Of a stretch of 64,000 nt of DNA, positions 52,345 through 61,761 are shown one piece after another. Position 1 is the first letter of the stretch. Every line of letters starts with the position of its first letter. Location of the stretch: assembly GCF_900107235.1 (NCBI RefSeq), contig NZ_FNPF01000011.1, positions 1-64,000 on the forward strand, written 5' to 3'. The DNA comes from Citreimonas salinaria (GTDB taxonomy: Bacteria; Pseudomonadota; Alphaproteobacteria; Rhodobacterales; Rhodobacteraceae). Under the pieces are notes generated by a model. The model ran no database searches. It was not told where the DNA came from and worked only from the letters and a program-made list of their open reading frames with translations. Both the position numbers and the translations under genes were made by a program.

Positions 52345-53189
52345 TGGACACGCTGACGCTGCCGTTCCTGCTGCCCTTCATGCAGAACGCCTTCTTCATG
52401 GCGGCGCTGGTTTCGGTGCCGGCGGCGCTGCTGTCGTGTTTCCTGGTGCTGAAGGGCTGGGCGCTGATGGGCGACGCGGTCAGCCACGCGGTGCTGCCGG
52501 GGATCGTGCTGGCCTACATCGCAGGCATCCCGCTGATCGTCGGAGCCTTCGCCGCCGGCATGACATGCGCGCTGGCGACCGGCTTCCTGGCCGACAACAG
52601 TCGGGTCAAGCAGGACACTGTGATGGGCGTGGTGTTCTCGGGGATGTTCGGCGTGGGAATCGTGCTTTACGTCTCGATCGACACGGGAATGCATCTGGAC
52701 CACGTGCTCTTCGGCAACATGCTGGGTGTGGGGCCGGGCGACCTTTGGCTCTCGGGCAGGATTTCAGCGCTGGTGGCGGGGGTGCTCGTGCTGAAATGGC
52801 GCGACTGGCTGCTGCACAGCTTCGATCCGGCGCAGGCGCAGGCATCGGGCCTGCATGTGAACGCGCTGCACTACGGCATGCTGGCGCTGCTGTCGCTGAC
52901 CATCGTCGCGACGCTGTCCTCGGTCGGGCTGATCCTGGCGATCGGGCTGCTGATCGCGCCCGGCGCCATCGCCTTCCTGCTGGTGCGCAGCTTCGGTCGG
53001 ATGCTGGTCGTCGCAGTGGCGGTCTGCATGGCCTCGATGCTGGCGGGGACCTATGCCAGTTTCTACATCGACAGCGCGCCGGCGCCGACGATCGTGCTGA
53101 TCCTGTCGGCGCTGTTCGTGCTGGCCTTCCTCCGCCGGCAGGCCGAGACGCGGCGCGCATCCCGGCAGCGGATGGCGCGCGCCGGCTAG
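52341..53189 (+). CDS. sitD: Manganese/iron ABC transporter permease (SitD)
   Basis: Second ABC-3 permease, 282 residues. The motif LMGDAVSHAVLPGIVLAY and ATLSSVGLILAIGLLIAPGAIAF match the family. Having two permeases is typical of Sit-type systems. It ends 4 nt from the convergent dabA stop, so the two transcripts must overlap. Confidence 0.93.
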   Translation: MMDTLTLPFLLPFMQNAFFMAALVSVPAALLSCFLVLKGWALMGDAVSHAVLPGIVLAYIAGIPLIVGAFAAGMTCALATGFLADNSRVKQDTVMGVVFSGMFGVGIVLYVSIDTGMHLDHVLFGNMLGVGPGDLWLSGRISALVAGVLVLKWRDWLLHSFDPAQAQASGLHVNALHYGMLALLSLTIVATLSSVGLILAIGLLIAPGAIAFLLVRSFGRMLVVAVAVCMASMLAGTYASFYIDSAPAPTIVLILSALFVLAFLRRQAETRRASRQRMARAG

Positions 53190-53193
53190 CGCG

Positions 53194-55557
53194 TCAGGCG
53201 GCCTTGGGCTCCGCACATTCGATCGCGCTCCAGCCGTCGGAGCCGTAGCGCCAGCCCAGCCGGCCCGCATCGTCCATCGCGTACAGCGCGAGCCATCCGT
53301 TGTCGAACAGCCGTGCGACGCCTTCGTGGCGCGACAGGATGTCCGAGATCGCTTCGCGCGGAGCTTCGACCGCCACGGTCAGGCGCAGCGGCTCGTGCCG
53401 AAGCGCATCGCCGTCATGGACCGATTGCAGCGGCAGCCCGGCGCGCAGCGCCCCACCGTTGCCCTCGACCACGCCGATGCCGCCGGTGACGTTGTGGATC
53501 AGCTTGTTGCCTGCGCTGAACGCGTCCCCCGCCACGGCCGAACCGTAGTACTGCAGCGAGATCCAGCTGGCCACGACGACCGGCGCGGTCAGGATCAGTT
53601 CGAGGACCTTGAAGCCATCGTCCCTGTGCCAGTCGTAATCGTGCAGGAAGGCCCGACCGGCCAGATCCCGCCCGGCGGTGCGCTGGCGCGGCGCGGCGAT
53701 AAAGGCGCTGCAGCCCGCCAGCCCCCATTCCGGGCGCAGTTCGGCCCAGTCATGGCCGCGCGACAGCAGCGCGGCGGCGTCCGCCGCCCGCGGCAAAGCC
53801 AATGCGCGCTCGGTCCGCGCACGCGCCGAGGACTTGGCGAGCGTCGCCTTCAGGCGCCGCAGATCATCCGCATGACTGGCCAGCCCGCGATCCTCGAACA
53901 GTGTGACCTCGTCCGTGACGGTGTCGTGCAGGCCGGCGATGAACAGCGTGTCGTCGGGCACCGTGATCCCTTGCTCAGGCAGTCCCGCGCGCACCGCCGG
54001 ATCGTTAAGAAGCGCCGCCAGAAGACGCGCGTTGACGTCGCCCGCATGGCCGCCGCAGGCGCCGCATTGCAGCGCCGAGGCATGCGGCGCGTTCGTCACG
54101 TGCGATCCGTGCCCGGAGATCAGCACGAGGCGCGCGAAGTCCTTGGTCAGGGACATGGCGCGCAGCACCGTCGCGGCCGCAATGACGCGATCCGGCACCG
54201 GCAACTCCATCGCGGGCATGGGTTGGGGCCCGTGGTGGTGCGGCTGCCCGGTGGCATCGCGCAGAAGCTTGGCCAGGTAAAGCGGTCCTGCCGCCTCGAC
54301 GAAAGCGAACGCGGACACGGCCGCCATCCTGAACCGACCCCACGCGCGCACGGCCCGTCGTCTGACGCGCAGCGCCCGGTCGGAAGATTCCCCCACAAGG
54401 TCATGCGAGGCGACGCCGGGCCGTAGCAGCACGGGCGCGCGCGCCTCGACCAGATCCGAGCCGGCGGCCCGGTGCGCGGTGGCCAAGCCGAAGAAGCCGG
54501 CAAAGCCGATGGTCCGCATCCCCGGATCGGTGGCTTCCAGCGCGCGGCGCAGGATCTCGGACCGGACATCGATGCAGAAGGCGGCCTGCAGGGCGGGACG
54601 CTCGTCCGTGGCATCGTTTCCCGGCGCGGCGAGTTGTTCTGCAAGCCGGCGCTCGGCTGCGCGGTCGGCCGCATCCTGCAGCGCCGCGTCCAGCAGGTCG
54701 TCGCGCGACGGCGCGACCGGCGCGGCATAGCTCTCGAGCGCATCGGACCAAGCGTCGGCGATCCGGTCGCCCCAGCGTTCCAGCAGGGCCGCCTCCCAGG
54801 TGGCGGCGATGGCAAGCAGGGCGAAGCACGTGCCGTCCCGGTTGCCGTCGCGTTCGGCCAGCCAGCCGAGATGCCGGGCGTATTGCGCCCAGCCGCCCAG
54901 GCTCATCAGCAGGCGGTGGAAATACAGAGGCGCCGCGTCGGCGGTGATCCCCAGCGTCGCGCAGGCGCCCGACAGCGCTTCGGCCGCGTCCCCTTGCAGG
55001 TCCGCCACGTGCGCGTTGAACCCGGGCAGGCCGGCAATGCCGGCCGTCAGGTCGCGCGACGCGAAGGCGCGCCATGACACGAAGGCGCCCCCCGACAGGG
55101 CGGGCCAGAATGCCTGCCCCCGGTCGAAATGCGCCGAGGCCCACAACCCGAAGCGGTCAGCCACGAATTCCGGCCAGTCGGTTCCGGTCGCCTCGCGTGC
55201 GAGGTCGGCAACCATCGGCAGCGCGTGGACTGCGGGCGAGGGCGCATCGGCGGCGGTGCGCAGATCGGCCTCGGTCAGCCCGGCTGCCGTCGCGGCAGCG
55301 CGCAGGTCGGGCGTGGTGATGAGGCCGTCGGCGATCATGGCGGCGTAGCGTGAGCGCTCCTGCGTCACCCGCACGCCGCCCGCGCGCGCCAGTCGTGCGG
55401 CGGCCATCGCGCGACTTTCATTGGCCTGCCCCAGGAAGGGGTTCACGGCCACGGTCGCGGTCAGCGGAAAGGCCGGCGGGATCTGCGCGATCGCGTCCTC
55501 GGCCGCGGCGAATAGCTGCAGCACCGGGCCGGGGAAGGTCATGCGTTGGTGGGACAT
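53194..55557 (-). CDS. dabA: Inorganic carbon transporter subunit DabA (UPF0753)
   Basis: Peripheral subunit of 787 residues with a beta-carbonic-anhydrase-like zinc site. Candidate ligands are C328 and D330 in FCIDVRSE, H483 in SGHGSHV and C498 in LQCGACGG, with the same spacings as in Halothiobacillus DabA (2 and 15 residues). It hydrates CO2 to bicarbonate, energised by the DabB membrane partner encoded 4 nt upstream. The start MSHQRMTFPGPV lies after dabB. DabAB occurs in autotrophs and in many heterotrophs needing bicarbonate in low CO2. Confidence 0.95.
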   Translation of the reverse strand: MSHQRMTFPGPVLQLFAAAEDAIAQIPPAFPLTATVAVNPFLGQANESRAMAAARLARAGGVRVTQERSRYAAMIADGLITTPDLRAAATAAGLTEADLRTAADAPSPAVHALPMVADLAREATGTDWPEFVADRFGLWASAHFDRGQAFWPALSGGAFVSWRAFASRDLTAGIAGLPGFNAHVADLQGDAAEALSGACATLGITADAAPLYFHRLLMSLGGWAQYARHLGWLAERDGNRDGTCFALLAIAATWEAALLERWGDRIADAWSDALESYAAPVAPSRDDLLDAALQDAADRAAERRLAEQLAAPGNDATDERPALQAAFCIDVRSEILRRALEATDPGMRTIGFAGFFGLATAHRAAGSDLVEARAPVLLRPGVASHDLVGESSDRALRVRRRAVRAWGRFRMAAVSAFAFVEAAGPLYLAKLLRDATGQPHHHGPQPMPAMELPVPDRVIAAATVLRAMSLTKDFARLVLISGHGSHVTNAPHASALQCGACGGHAGDVNARLLAALLNDPAVRAGLPEQGITVPDDTLFIAGLHDTVTDEVTLFEDRGLASHADDLRRLKATLAKSSARARTERALALPRAADAAALLSRGHDWAELRPEWGLAGCSAFIAAPRQRTAGRDLAGRAFLHDYDWHRDDGFKVLELILTAPVVVASWISLQYYGSAVAGDAFSAGNKLIHNVTGGIGVVEGNGGALRAGLPLQSVHDGDALRHEPLRLTVAVEAPREAISDILSRHEGVARLFDNGWLALYAMDDAGRLGWRYGSDGWSAIECAEPKAA

Positions 55558-55561
55558 CGTC

Positions 55562-57112
55562 TCAGCCTTTCCGAGGGGTCCAGTGGCCGGTCATTCGATC
55601 GGCCAGCGCGTTGAGGTAAAGCCCGTTCATCAGGTGCACCCGCAGCCCGGCGGATGCCGGATGCCGCGCCCAGAGCGGGAAGGTCGATTGTGCCAGCGCT
55701 GCGAGGCCGAAACTGGCGACCGCCAGCACGATCACCGCCCAGACCAGCCCGTCGGGCGCGGGCGGTGGCGGTAGGCTGCCGCCCGCAAGTGCGGTCATTC
55801 CCGTCTGGAACGAGAAGTAGGCGGCCGTCGCCACCGCCGACATCGCGGCCGTCCGCCATGTCAGCGCGGCCGGCGCCGCGTCGGCCAGGCCCTGCGCGAT
55901 CAGGTATGCGACGCCGAAGACCAGGATGGCGCCCAGCGCAACGGCTTGCGCCGACTTGTCGGCCAAGCCGAAGCCCAGCCCGATGACGACATAGATCACC
56001 AGCGCGATGCCGAAGGCGCGCATCACCGCCCCGAAACTCGGCGCCGCGACCGGCCCCGGCTTGCGGGTGGATGCCACCTGCTCGACCGCACCGCCCGAGG
56101 CCAGGAAAGCATGCGCCTTGTAAAGCGAATGCGCCACGATGTGCAGCAGCGCCAGCGGGAACAGCGCCAGCCCGCATTGTAGCACCATGAAGCCCATCTG
56201 CCCGCAGGTCGACCATGCCAGCGCGGTCTTGACCGTAGTCTGGGTCAGTGCCACCGCCGCCCCGATCAGGGCACTGAAGCCGCCGATCAGCGCCAGCACG
56301 GCCAGCACGCCCGGCGCCGCGATCAGCACGTCCGCGAAGCGGATCAGCAGGAAGCCGCCCGCGTTCACCACGCCCGCGTGCAGCAGGGCCGAGACGGGGG
56401 TGGGCGCCTCCATGACCTCGGTCAGCCAGCCGTGGGTCGGGATCAGCGCGGATTTGAAGATCGCCGCGACTGCCAGTGCCGCTGCGGCGAACCACAGCCC
56501 CGAAGGCGCCACGCCCGCGCGGGCCTGCGCGTTGATTTCCGCGATGTCGGCCGTGCCGAAACCCTGCATGAGCGCTGCGGCTGCCAGCACCAGCGCGGCC
56601 GTGCCAAGCGCGCCGCTGACCGCCTTCTTGCGCGCGGCGCGACGCGCGCGCGGCCGGTCGCCGTAATACAGAAGCAGGCCGCGCAGCGACAGGCCCACCG
56701 CTGCCCATGCCAGCACCAGTTGCAGCAGCGTGCCGGCAGTCACCAGCAGCAGGACGAAGGCCAGCGTCAGCGTCATGTTGGCAAGGAACCTCGACTGCCG
56801 GGCCTCGCCGTCCAGCGCCGTGCGCGAAAACCGCAGCACCACCCAGCCGACGAAGGAGACGGTCAGCGTCATCGCCGTGCTCAGCAGGTCGATCTGCGCC
56901 GCGAAACCCACGCCGCCCGCGCCGATCAGCGCGCCGGTCCGCGGCCCGTGTGCGATCAACAGGAGGGCCATCGCGACCCCGGTGCCTAGTGCGGCCAGTG
57001 CCGCATACTCGGGGATGCGCAGGCGTCTGTCGCCCCGCGCGGCGGGCCGCCATGTCAGCCATGCCGTTGCAACCAGCAGGGCAAGAGGTGCAAGATAGGT
57101 CAGCGATGTCAC
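55562..57112 (-). CDS. dabB: Inorganic carbon transporter subunit DabB (NuoL/MrpA-like)
   Basis: Proton-channel-like membrane subunit of about 516 residues with many helices. The antiporter-like core has LIPTHGWLTEVMEAPTPVSALLHAGVVNAGG-type sequences (visible as IPTHGWLTEVMEAPTPVS) with conserved Lys and Glu, and WSTCGQMGFMVLQCGL. It couples ion flow to DabA. The GTG at 57112 is chosen: GAAGGAG lies about 8 nt upstream. An in-frame ATG at 57178 would leave almost no leader beside the LysR-type dyad. Confidence 0.9.
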   Translation of the reverse strand: MTSLTYLAPLALLVATAWLTWRPAARGDRRLRIPEYAALAALGTGVAMALLLIAHGPRTGALIGAGGVGFAAQIDLLSTAMTLTVSFVGWVVLRFSRTALDGEARQSRFLANMTLTLAFVLLLVTAGTLLQLVLAWAAVGLSLRGLLLYYGDRPRARRAARKKAVSGALGTAALVLAAAALMQGFGTADIAEINAQARAGVAPSGLWFAAAALAVAAIFKSALIPTHGWLTEVMEAPTPVSALLHAGVVNAGGFLLIRFADVLIAAPGVLAVLALIGGFSALIGAAVALTQTTVKTALAWSTCGQMGFMVLQCGLALFPLALLHIVAHSLYKAHAFLASGGAVEQVASTRKPGPVAAPSFGAVMRAFGIALVIYVVIGLGFGLADKSAQAVALGAILVFGVAYLIAQGLADAAPAALTWRTAAMSAVATAAYFSFQTGMTALAGGSLPPPPAPDGLVWAVIVLAVASFGLAALAQSTFPLWARHPASAGLRVHLMNGLYLNALADRMTGHWTPRKG

Positions 57113-57179
57113 GGGCGGCGCTCCTTCCGACGGGTTCCGGCCGGGTGTAGCTGTCGACAGGCTTCTTGAAAAATACATT

Positions 57180-57210
57180 GTTTCGCAGGAAGTGTTCTAT
57201 AAATCGAAAC
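57180..57210. promoter_or_regulatory. Dyad between dabB and the LysR gene
   Basis: GTTTCG (57180-57185) and CGAAAC (57205-57210) form an inverted repeat with a 19-nt AT-rich centre, in the divergent spacer. LysR regulators bind such interrupted dyads. The right half touches the LysR start codon, so binding would also repress the regulator itself. No strong ribosome site is seen for the LysR gene. Confidence 0.5.
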
Positions 57211-57211
57211 G

Positions 57212-58135
57212 ATGGCAGAGCTGAACTATCATCACCTGCGTTACTTCCGCGCTGTGGCGCATGAAGGGGCGCTGACCCGTGCGGCGGAACGGTTGAACCT
57301 GTCGCAATCCGCGCTGTCGACGCAGATTCGGAAGCTGGAAGAACGTCTTGGCCACCCTTTGTTCCTGCGTCAGGGCCGCGGCCTCGTGCTGACCGAGGCC
57401 GGGCGGATCGCTCTGGACCATGCGGACAGGATCTTCGGCGTCGGAGAAGAGCTGGTGGCGACGCTGGCACAGACCGGCACGCCGCGGGCCACCGTGCGCG
57501 TCGGCGCGCTGTCGACGCTGTCGCGGAACTTCCAGCTGCAATTCCTGCGCCCGGTCCTGGACCGCGGCGACGTCGAGGTGATCCTGCGCTCGGGCGGCGC
57601 GGCGGTGTTGCTGGACGGGCTGCGGACGCTGGACCTGGACGTGGTGCTGACGACCGAGCCTCCGGCGCGGGACGTGCTGGACGGCATCGTCGCGCACCGG
57701 CTGGCGGAACAGAAGGTCGGGTTGTTCGGCGTGCCGGCGAGCGTGGATTACCCGGACCTGCACAGCCTGCTGTCCGCCGAGCCGGTGATCCTGCCGACGG
57801 AAAGCCCGATCCGCACCGGCTTCGACAGCCTGATCGCCCGGCTGGGCATCGCGCCCCGCATCGCCGCCGAGGTCGACGACATGGCGATGGTCCGCCTGCT
57901 GGCGCGCGAAGGCGCGGGGCTGGCCATCGCGCCAGAGGTCGTGGTGGCCGACGAACTGGCGTCAGGTCGGCTGTGCGCAGTGCCCTTCGACCTGGACATC
58001 ATCGAGGCCTTCTATGCCATCACCGTGCCGCGCCGGTTCCCGAACCCGGTGGTCGAGGATCTGCTGAGGCTCGGCGCGCACACCGCGCCTAGGCCAGTTT
58101 CAGAAGGTCCGTCGACGGGCGGATCTCGCCGGTAA
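57212..58135 (+). CDS. LysR-family regulator of the dab operon
   Basis: Regulator of 307 residues. The winged HTH is in residues 4-62 (NYHHLRYFRAVAHEGALTRA, LNLSQSALSTQIRKLEERLG). The effector domain starts near residue 90 (RVGALSTLSRNFQLQFLRPV). It resembles the NhaR-type branch. It is divergent from dabBA and is the natural candidate for CO2/bicarbonate-linked control. Its 3' end overlaps the convergent asparaginase gene by 47 nt. Confidence 0.92.
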   Translation: MAELNYHHLRYFRAVAHEGALTRAAERLNLSQSALSTQIRKLEERLGHPLFLRQGRGLVLTEAGRIALDHADRIFGVGEELVATLAQTGTPRATVRVGALSTLSRNFQLQFLRPVLDRGDVEVILRSGGAAVLLDGLRTLDLDVVLTTEPPARDVLDGIVAHRLAEQKVGLFGVPASVDYPDLHSLLSAEPVILPTESPIRTGFDSLIARLGIAPRIAAEVDDMAMVRLLAREGAGLAIAPEVVVADELASGRLCAVPFDLDIIEAFYAITVPRRFPNPVVEDLLRLGAHTAPRPVSEGPSTGGSRR

Positions 58136-59096
58136 GAAGACCGCGCCAGTTGCGGATCTCGGGGTTCAGGAACGCCTTGACCTCGGGATCGGCGGCGTTC
58201 AGCACGCCCAGCCGCACGAGGATCGCCGCGATCGTGCATTCGGCCGCCCGCGTCGCACCGTCGGTGATCTTTAGCGCGACTCCCAGGCCCCGCTGCGGCA
58301 GGATCGCGATGAAGAACCCCTCGGCACCGGTCTTGAGCGCGACCGGTTCGCGCGCGGCGCGCATCAGGCGGGTGCAGGCGCGGCCCTCGCCGGCGACCAT
58401 CTCTGGATGCGCGATCATCGCCTCGACCAGTCGGGCAGCCGCCTTCGACAGCGCGTCGTCGCGCGTGTGGGCTGTGGCGAACCACGCCATCGCGCGCGCC
58501 ATGCCGGTCATGGAACCGGCGAAATTCGGCGCCGAACAGCCGTCGATGCCGAAACCGGGGCTGACTTCGTCGGTGACGGTCTCGAACGCCTCGAGGCAGG
58601 CACGCTGCACCGGGTGGTCGGGCTCGACATATTCGGGTCCGGCGCCCAGGTGCTTCGTCAGGGTCAGGAAGCCCGCGTGCTTTCCAGAGCAGTTGTTATG
58701 TACTTGGCAGGGGCTTTCGCCCGCGCGGATCATCGCGAGCTTCAGGTCGGGGTCGCGCGTGCCCTGCGCGCCGCAGCGCAACGCGTCGTCGTCAAGCCCC
58801 AGTTCGGCCAGCCAGGCATTCACCGCATCGACATGGATCGGCGCGCCCTGGTGCGATGCGCAGGCCAGCGCAAGCCGGCGCGGGTCGATCCCGAAAGCGT
58901 CCGCTGCTCCCGAAGCGACCAGCGGCAACGCCTGGATCATCTTCGCCGAGGACCGCGGCAGCACGACCGCGTCCGGATCGCCCCAGGCCTGATGCACGGC
59001 GCCGGTGTCGTCGCAAATCACCGCGTGTCCGGCATGGACGCTTTCGGCCAGCGGGCCGCGATGGATCTCGACGAGGGGATGGGGGGAACGGGACAT
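58089..59096 (-). CDS. L-asparaginase, rhizobial-type (class 3)
   Basis: Amidohydrolase of 335 residues, which hydrolyses asparagine to aspartate and ammonia. The beta-lactamase-like fold of Rhizobium asparaginase II is recognised from PRSSAKMIQALPLV (Ser-Lys), ACASHQGAPIH, NNCSGKHAGFL with the metal Cys and Lys, and DGCSAPNFAG with the second Cys. No signal peptide, so it acts in the cytosol. It starts with ATG at 59096. The gene end overlaps the LysR gene tail to tail. Confidence 0.88.
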   Translation of the reverse strand: MSRSPHPLVEIHRGPLAESVHAGHAVICDDTGAVHQAWGDPDAVVLPRSSAKMIQALPLVASGAADAFGIDPRRLALACASHQGAPIHVDAVNAWLAELGLDDDALRCGAQGTRDPDLKLAMIRAGESPCQVHNNCSGKHAGFLTLTKHLGAGPEYVEPDHPVQRACLEAFETVTDEVSPGFGIDGCSAPNFAGSMTGMARAMAWFATAHTRDDALSKAAARLVEAMIAHPEMVAGEGRACTRLMRAAREPVALKTGAEGFFIAILPQRGLGVALKITDGATRAAECTIAAILVRLGVLNAADPEVKAFLNPEIRNWRGLLTGEIRPSTDLLKLA

Positions 59097-59260
59097 GCAG
59101 GCCTCTCACAAACTGGCGACAATCCGCCAACGGGGCTTTCGTTTCGCAGCGATTTCGCGGTATTGTCCGCACCGTTGAGCGAGGGCAACATCGCGCGTCG
59201 CGTGGTGCGGTGCAACCGCATCCCGCGGATTCAAGGCAGCAAAGGCTGGAGGCAGCAGGC

Positions 59261-59800
59261 ATGATATCGGCGTTCGGGCGGACGATCGTGGCAGGCGCGG
59301 CGGCGCTGGGGATCCTGGCGGGCGGTGCGTTCGCGCAGGAAGAGGAAAGCACCAACCGCGTCGATGCGATGACCGACTGGTCGGTCTTCGAAGGGCAGGA
59401 CCCGCGCGAGTGCTGGGCGGTGACCACCTTCAAGGAAAGCGTGAACACCAAGGACGGGCGCGTGGTATCGGTCAACCGCGGCGAGATCCTGCTGATGGTG
59501 TTCTTCCGCCCCGAGGCCGACGTCTCCGGGCAGGTGGCTTTCACCGGCGGCTATCCCTTCGCCAACGGCTCGACCGTCAACGTAAACATCGGCGGCACCG
59601 AATTCGAGATGTATACCGAAGGCGAGTGGGCCTGGCCCGCTTCGCCGCAGGACGACGCGCAGATGGTCGCCGCGATGAAGCGCGGCACCGACGCGGTCCT
59701 GACGGCGCGCTCGTCGCGCGGGACGCAGACGAAGGACACGTTCTCGCTTCTGGGCTTCACCGCCGCAGTTGAGGATGCCGAGCAGCGCTGCTCGTCGTAA
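59261..59800 (+). CDS. Invasion-associated locus B (IalB) family protein
   Basis: Secreted protein of 179 residues with a signal peptide (about 1-25, ending GGAFAQE). The IalB fold is recognised from WSVFEGQDPRECWAVTTFKES, RGEILLMVFFRPEADVSGQV, YPFANGSTVNVNIGG and ARSSRGTQTKDTFSLLGFTAAVEDAEQRC. Two cysteines (CWAV and the C-terminal QRC) could form a disulfide. The family is widespread in non-pathogenic Rhodobacterales, so an invasion role should not be assumed. The ATG has GGAGG upstream. Confidence 0.88.
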   Translation: MISAFGRTIVAGAAALGILAGGAFAQEEESTNRVDAMTDWSVFEGQDPRECWAVTTFKESVNTKDGRVVSVNRGEILLMVFFRPEADVSGQVAFTGGYPFANGSTVNVNIGGTEFEMYTEGEWAWPASPQDDAQMVAAMKRGTDAVLTARSSRGTQTKDTFSLLGFTAAVEDAEQRCSS

Positions 59801-59924
59801 CCACTCGCGCCCGCCAAGGCTGAGGGCGCGCCAGAAATTGCAGATCCGCCATGTCGGCGCGGGGGCTTTGGTTTCCGCGCCGAATCCTGTATGAGCAGGC
59901 CTTCCTTTTTCCGGAGACAGATGC

Positions 59925-61121
59925 ATGTCCGCCAGCGCGCCGATCACGCAGGACGTCGTGACCCTTCCCCGCAAGTCGCCCGAAACCGGCAAGGTGAACC
60001 TTGTCGGCCTGACGCGGCCGGCTCTGCAGTCCGCGCTGGTCGAAGCCGGCACGCCTGAAAAACAGGCGCGGATGCGCGTGAACCAGATCTGGCAATGGCT
60101 CTATCACTGGGGCGTGCGCGATTTCGGTGCGATGACCAACCTGTCCAAGTCCTACCGCGCCATGCTGGACGAGCGGTTCGAGATCGCGTTGCCCGAGATC
60201 GTGTCGCGCCAGGTTAGCGCGGACGGTACGCGCAAGTATCTTGTGCGCATCGCCGGCGGGCATGAGGTCGAGACGGTCTACATCCCCGAGGAAGGGCGCG
60301 GCACGCTGTGCATCTCAAGCCAGGTCGGCTGCACGCTGACCTGTTCGTTCTGCCACACCGGCACCCAGCGGCTGGTGCGCAACCTGACCGCGGCCGAAAT
60401 CGTCGGCCAGGTCATGCTGGCGCGCGACGACCTGGACGAATGGCCCGCGCCCGGCACCGGCACGGGCGAAGACGGCCCGCGCCTTCTGTCGAACATCGTG
60501 CTGATGGGCATGGGCGAGCCGCTGTATAACTTCGACAACGTGCGTGACGCGATGAAGATCGCCATGGACGGCGAGGGGATCGCCCTGTCGCGCCGGCGGA
60601 TCACCCTGTCGACCAGCGGCGTCGTCCCCGAGATCGCCAGGTGCGCCGAAGAGATCGGCTGCCTGATGGCGGTCAGCTTCCACGCCACGACCGACGAGGT
60701 CCGTGACAAACTGGTGCCGATCAACAAGCGCTGGAACATCGAAACGCTGCTGGGCGCGCTGCGCGAGTACCCGAAGCTGTCGAATTCCGAGCGGATCACG
60801 TTCGAGTACGTGATGCTCAAGGACGTGAACGACAGCGACGCCGATGCGCGGCGGCTGGTGCAACTGATCGCCGGCATACCCGCGAAGATCAACCTGATCC
60901 CGTTCAACGAATGGCCCGGCGCCCCATACCAGCGCAGCGACAAGAGCCGGATCGCCGCCTTCGCCGACATCATCTACAAGGCCGGCTACGCCTCGCCCAT
61001 CCGCACCCCGCGGGGCGAGGACATCATGGCCGCCTGCGGGCAGCTCAAATCGGCCTCCGAGCGCGCGAGGAAGTCGCGCCGCCAGATCGAGGCAGAGGCC
61101 GGGATCGGCGGCACCGCGTAA
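59925..61121 (+). CDS. rlmN: 23S rRNA/tRNA (adenine-C2)-methyltransferase RlmN
   Basis: Radical SAM enzyme of 398 residues that methylates A2503 of 23S rRNA and A37 of some tRNAs. The [4Fe-4S] cysteines are C136, C140 and C143 in [60 protein letters not shown] and the late Cys in AACGQLKS are conserved. The ATG at 59925 fits the family start; a second ATG 4 nt earlier is out of frame. It is the most conserved housekeeping gene of the window. Confidence 0.96.
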   Translation: MSASAPITQDVVTLPRKSPETGKVNLVGLTRPALQSALVEAGTPEKQARMRVNQIWQWLYHWGVRDFGAMTNLSKSYRAMLDERFEIALPEIVSRQVSADGTRKYLVRIAGGHEVETVYIPEEGRGTLCISSQVGCTLTCSFCHTGTQRLVRNLTAAEIVGQVMLARDDLDEWPAPGTGTGEDGPRLLSNIVLMGMGEPLYNFDNVRDAMKIAMDGEGIALSRRRITLSTSGVVPEIARCAEEIGCLMAVSFHATTDEVRDKLVPINKRWNIETLLGALREYPKLSNSERITFEYVMLKDVNDSDADARRLVQLIAGIPAKINLIPFNEWPGAPYQRSDKSRIAAFADIIYKAGYASPIRTPRGEDIMAACGQLKSASERARKSRRQIEAEAGIGGTA

Positions 61122-61243
61122 GCGCCGCGCACCGGGATTGACAGTACCGACTGAAATAGTCAGGAATTTGTGAGTGTACTTCGGGAGCCCGCCATGTCTG
61201 CCTGTGCCCAACCATTTAATCGTCCCTCCGTTGGAAGCGCTGC

Positions 61244-61702
61244 ATGAGCGTCGGTGGTGTGCCCAAGGCGGGGGTCATGCGGCGGCCCGAACGGCGCGTG
61301 ATCGCCGTGCTGCGTGCATGGGCCGCGGGACCGGCCATGCTTGACGTGCTGTGGGACGAGCTGTGCGGTACGATCGGCGAGTCACGCGCCCGGTCCTGCC
61401 TGATCGCGTTCTTCGAACTGCGCAGCTTGCTCGACCACCATGCGTGGCGCATGCCCGTCCTCCTGCAGGAGGGCGCCGAGGGATACTCCGAGGACGAGCT
61501 TGCCATCGCCCGCTTCGTCATGGCCGCGGCCGAACAGCGGCGCGAGGTCGCGCTGGCCGAGGCGGAATTCCTCGTCTCGCCACTGGCGTTCCTGCCGCTG
61601 CTGCAGGCCGCCGCCCGGTTCGGCCTGCCCCTGCTGTGCGAGGATTGTCGCGCCCGTGTGCTGGGTCGACCCTTGAGAAGGAAACGCGCACTGGACGCTT
61701 GA
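61244..61702 (+). CDS. Hypothetical protein upstream of copA
   Basis: A 152-residue cytosolic protein I do not recognise. It is mostly helical and rich in Ala, Arg, Leu and Glu. It has a C-terminal cysteine pair (LLCEDCRARVLGRPLRRK) followed by a basic tail. The cysteines could bind a metal, and the copper ATPase next door makes that worth testing. The start ATG 61244 lacks a good ribosome site; ATG 61277 is an alternative. Its TGA overlaps the -35 element of the copA promoter, so it is not in one transcription unit with copA unless read through. Confidence 0.7.
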   Translation: MSVGGVPKAGVMRRPERRVIAVLRAWAAGPAMLDVLWDELCGTIGESRARSCLIAFFELRSLLDHHAWRMPVLLQEGAEGYSEDELAIARFVMAAAEQRREVALAEAEFLVSPLAFLPLLQAAARFGLPLLCEDCRARVLGRPLRRKRALDA

Positions 61703-61729
61703 CCTTCCGGCTACTGGAAGCCCTATGTG
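61699..61729 (+). promoter_or_regulatory. CueR-type copper-responsive promoter of copA
   Basis: TTGACC (-35, 61699-61704) and TATGTG (-10, 61724-61729) are separated by 19 bp, the over-long spacing used by MerR-family activators. The spacer holds the dyad CTTCC-GGCTACT-GGAAG (61704-61720), nearly the E. coli copA/CueR site (ACCTTCC-N-GGAAGG). The start of copA is 33 nt after the -10. No cueR gene is in the window; it may lie just downstream of copA. Confidence 0.82.
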
Positions 61730-61761
61730 GCGGAAAATATCCGTGCACATAAGGTCCGGCC

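Noticed and set aside
57113-57178. Upstream ATG start (57178) for dabB
   Set aside because: The GTG at 57112 has a strong GAAGGAG site and leaves room for a promoter; the longer form would begin inside the regulatory dyad region.
61138-61170. TTGACA followed by a CTGA-N5-TCAG dyad after rlmN
   Set aside because: No acceptable -10 sequence at the right spacing, so not listed as a promoter.
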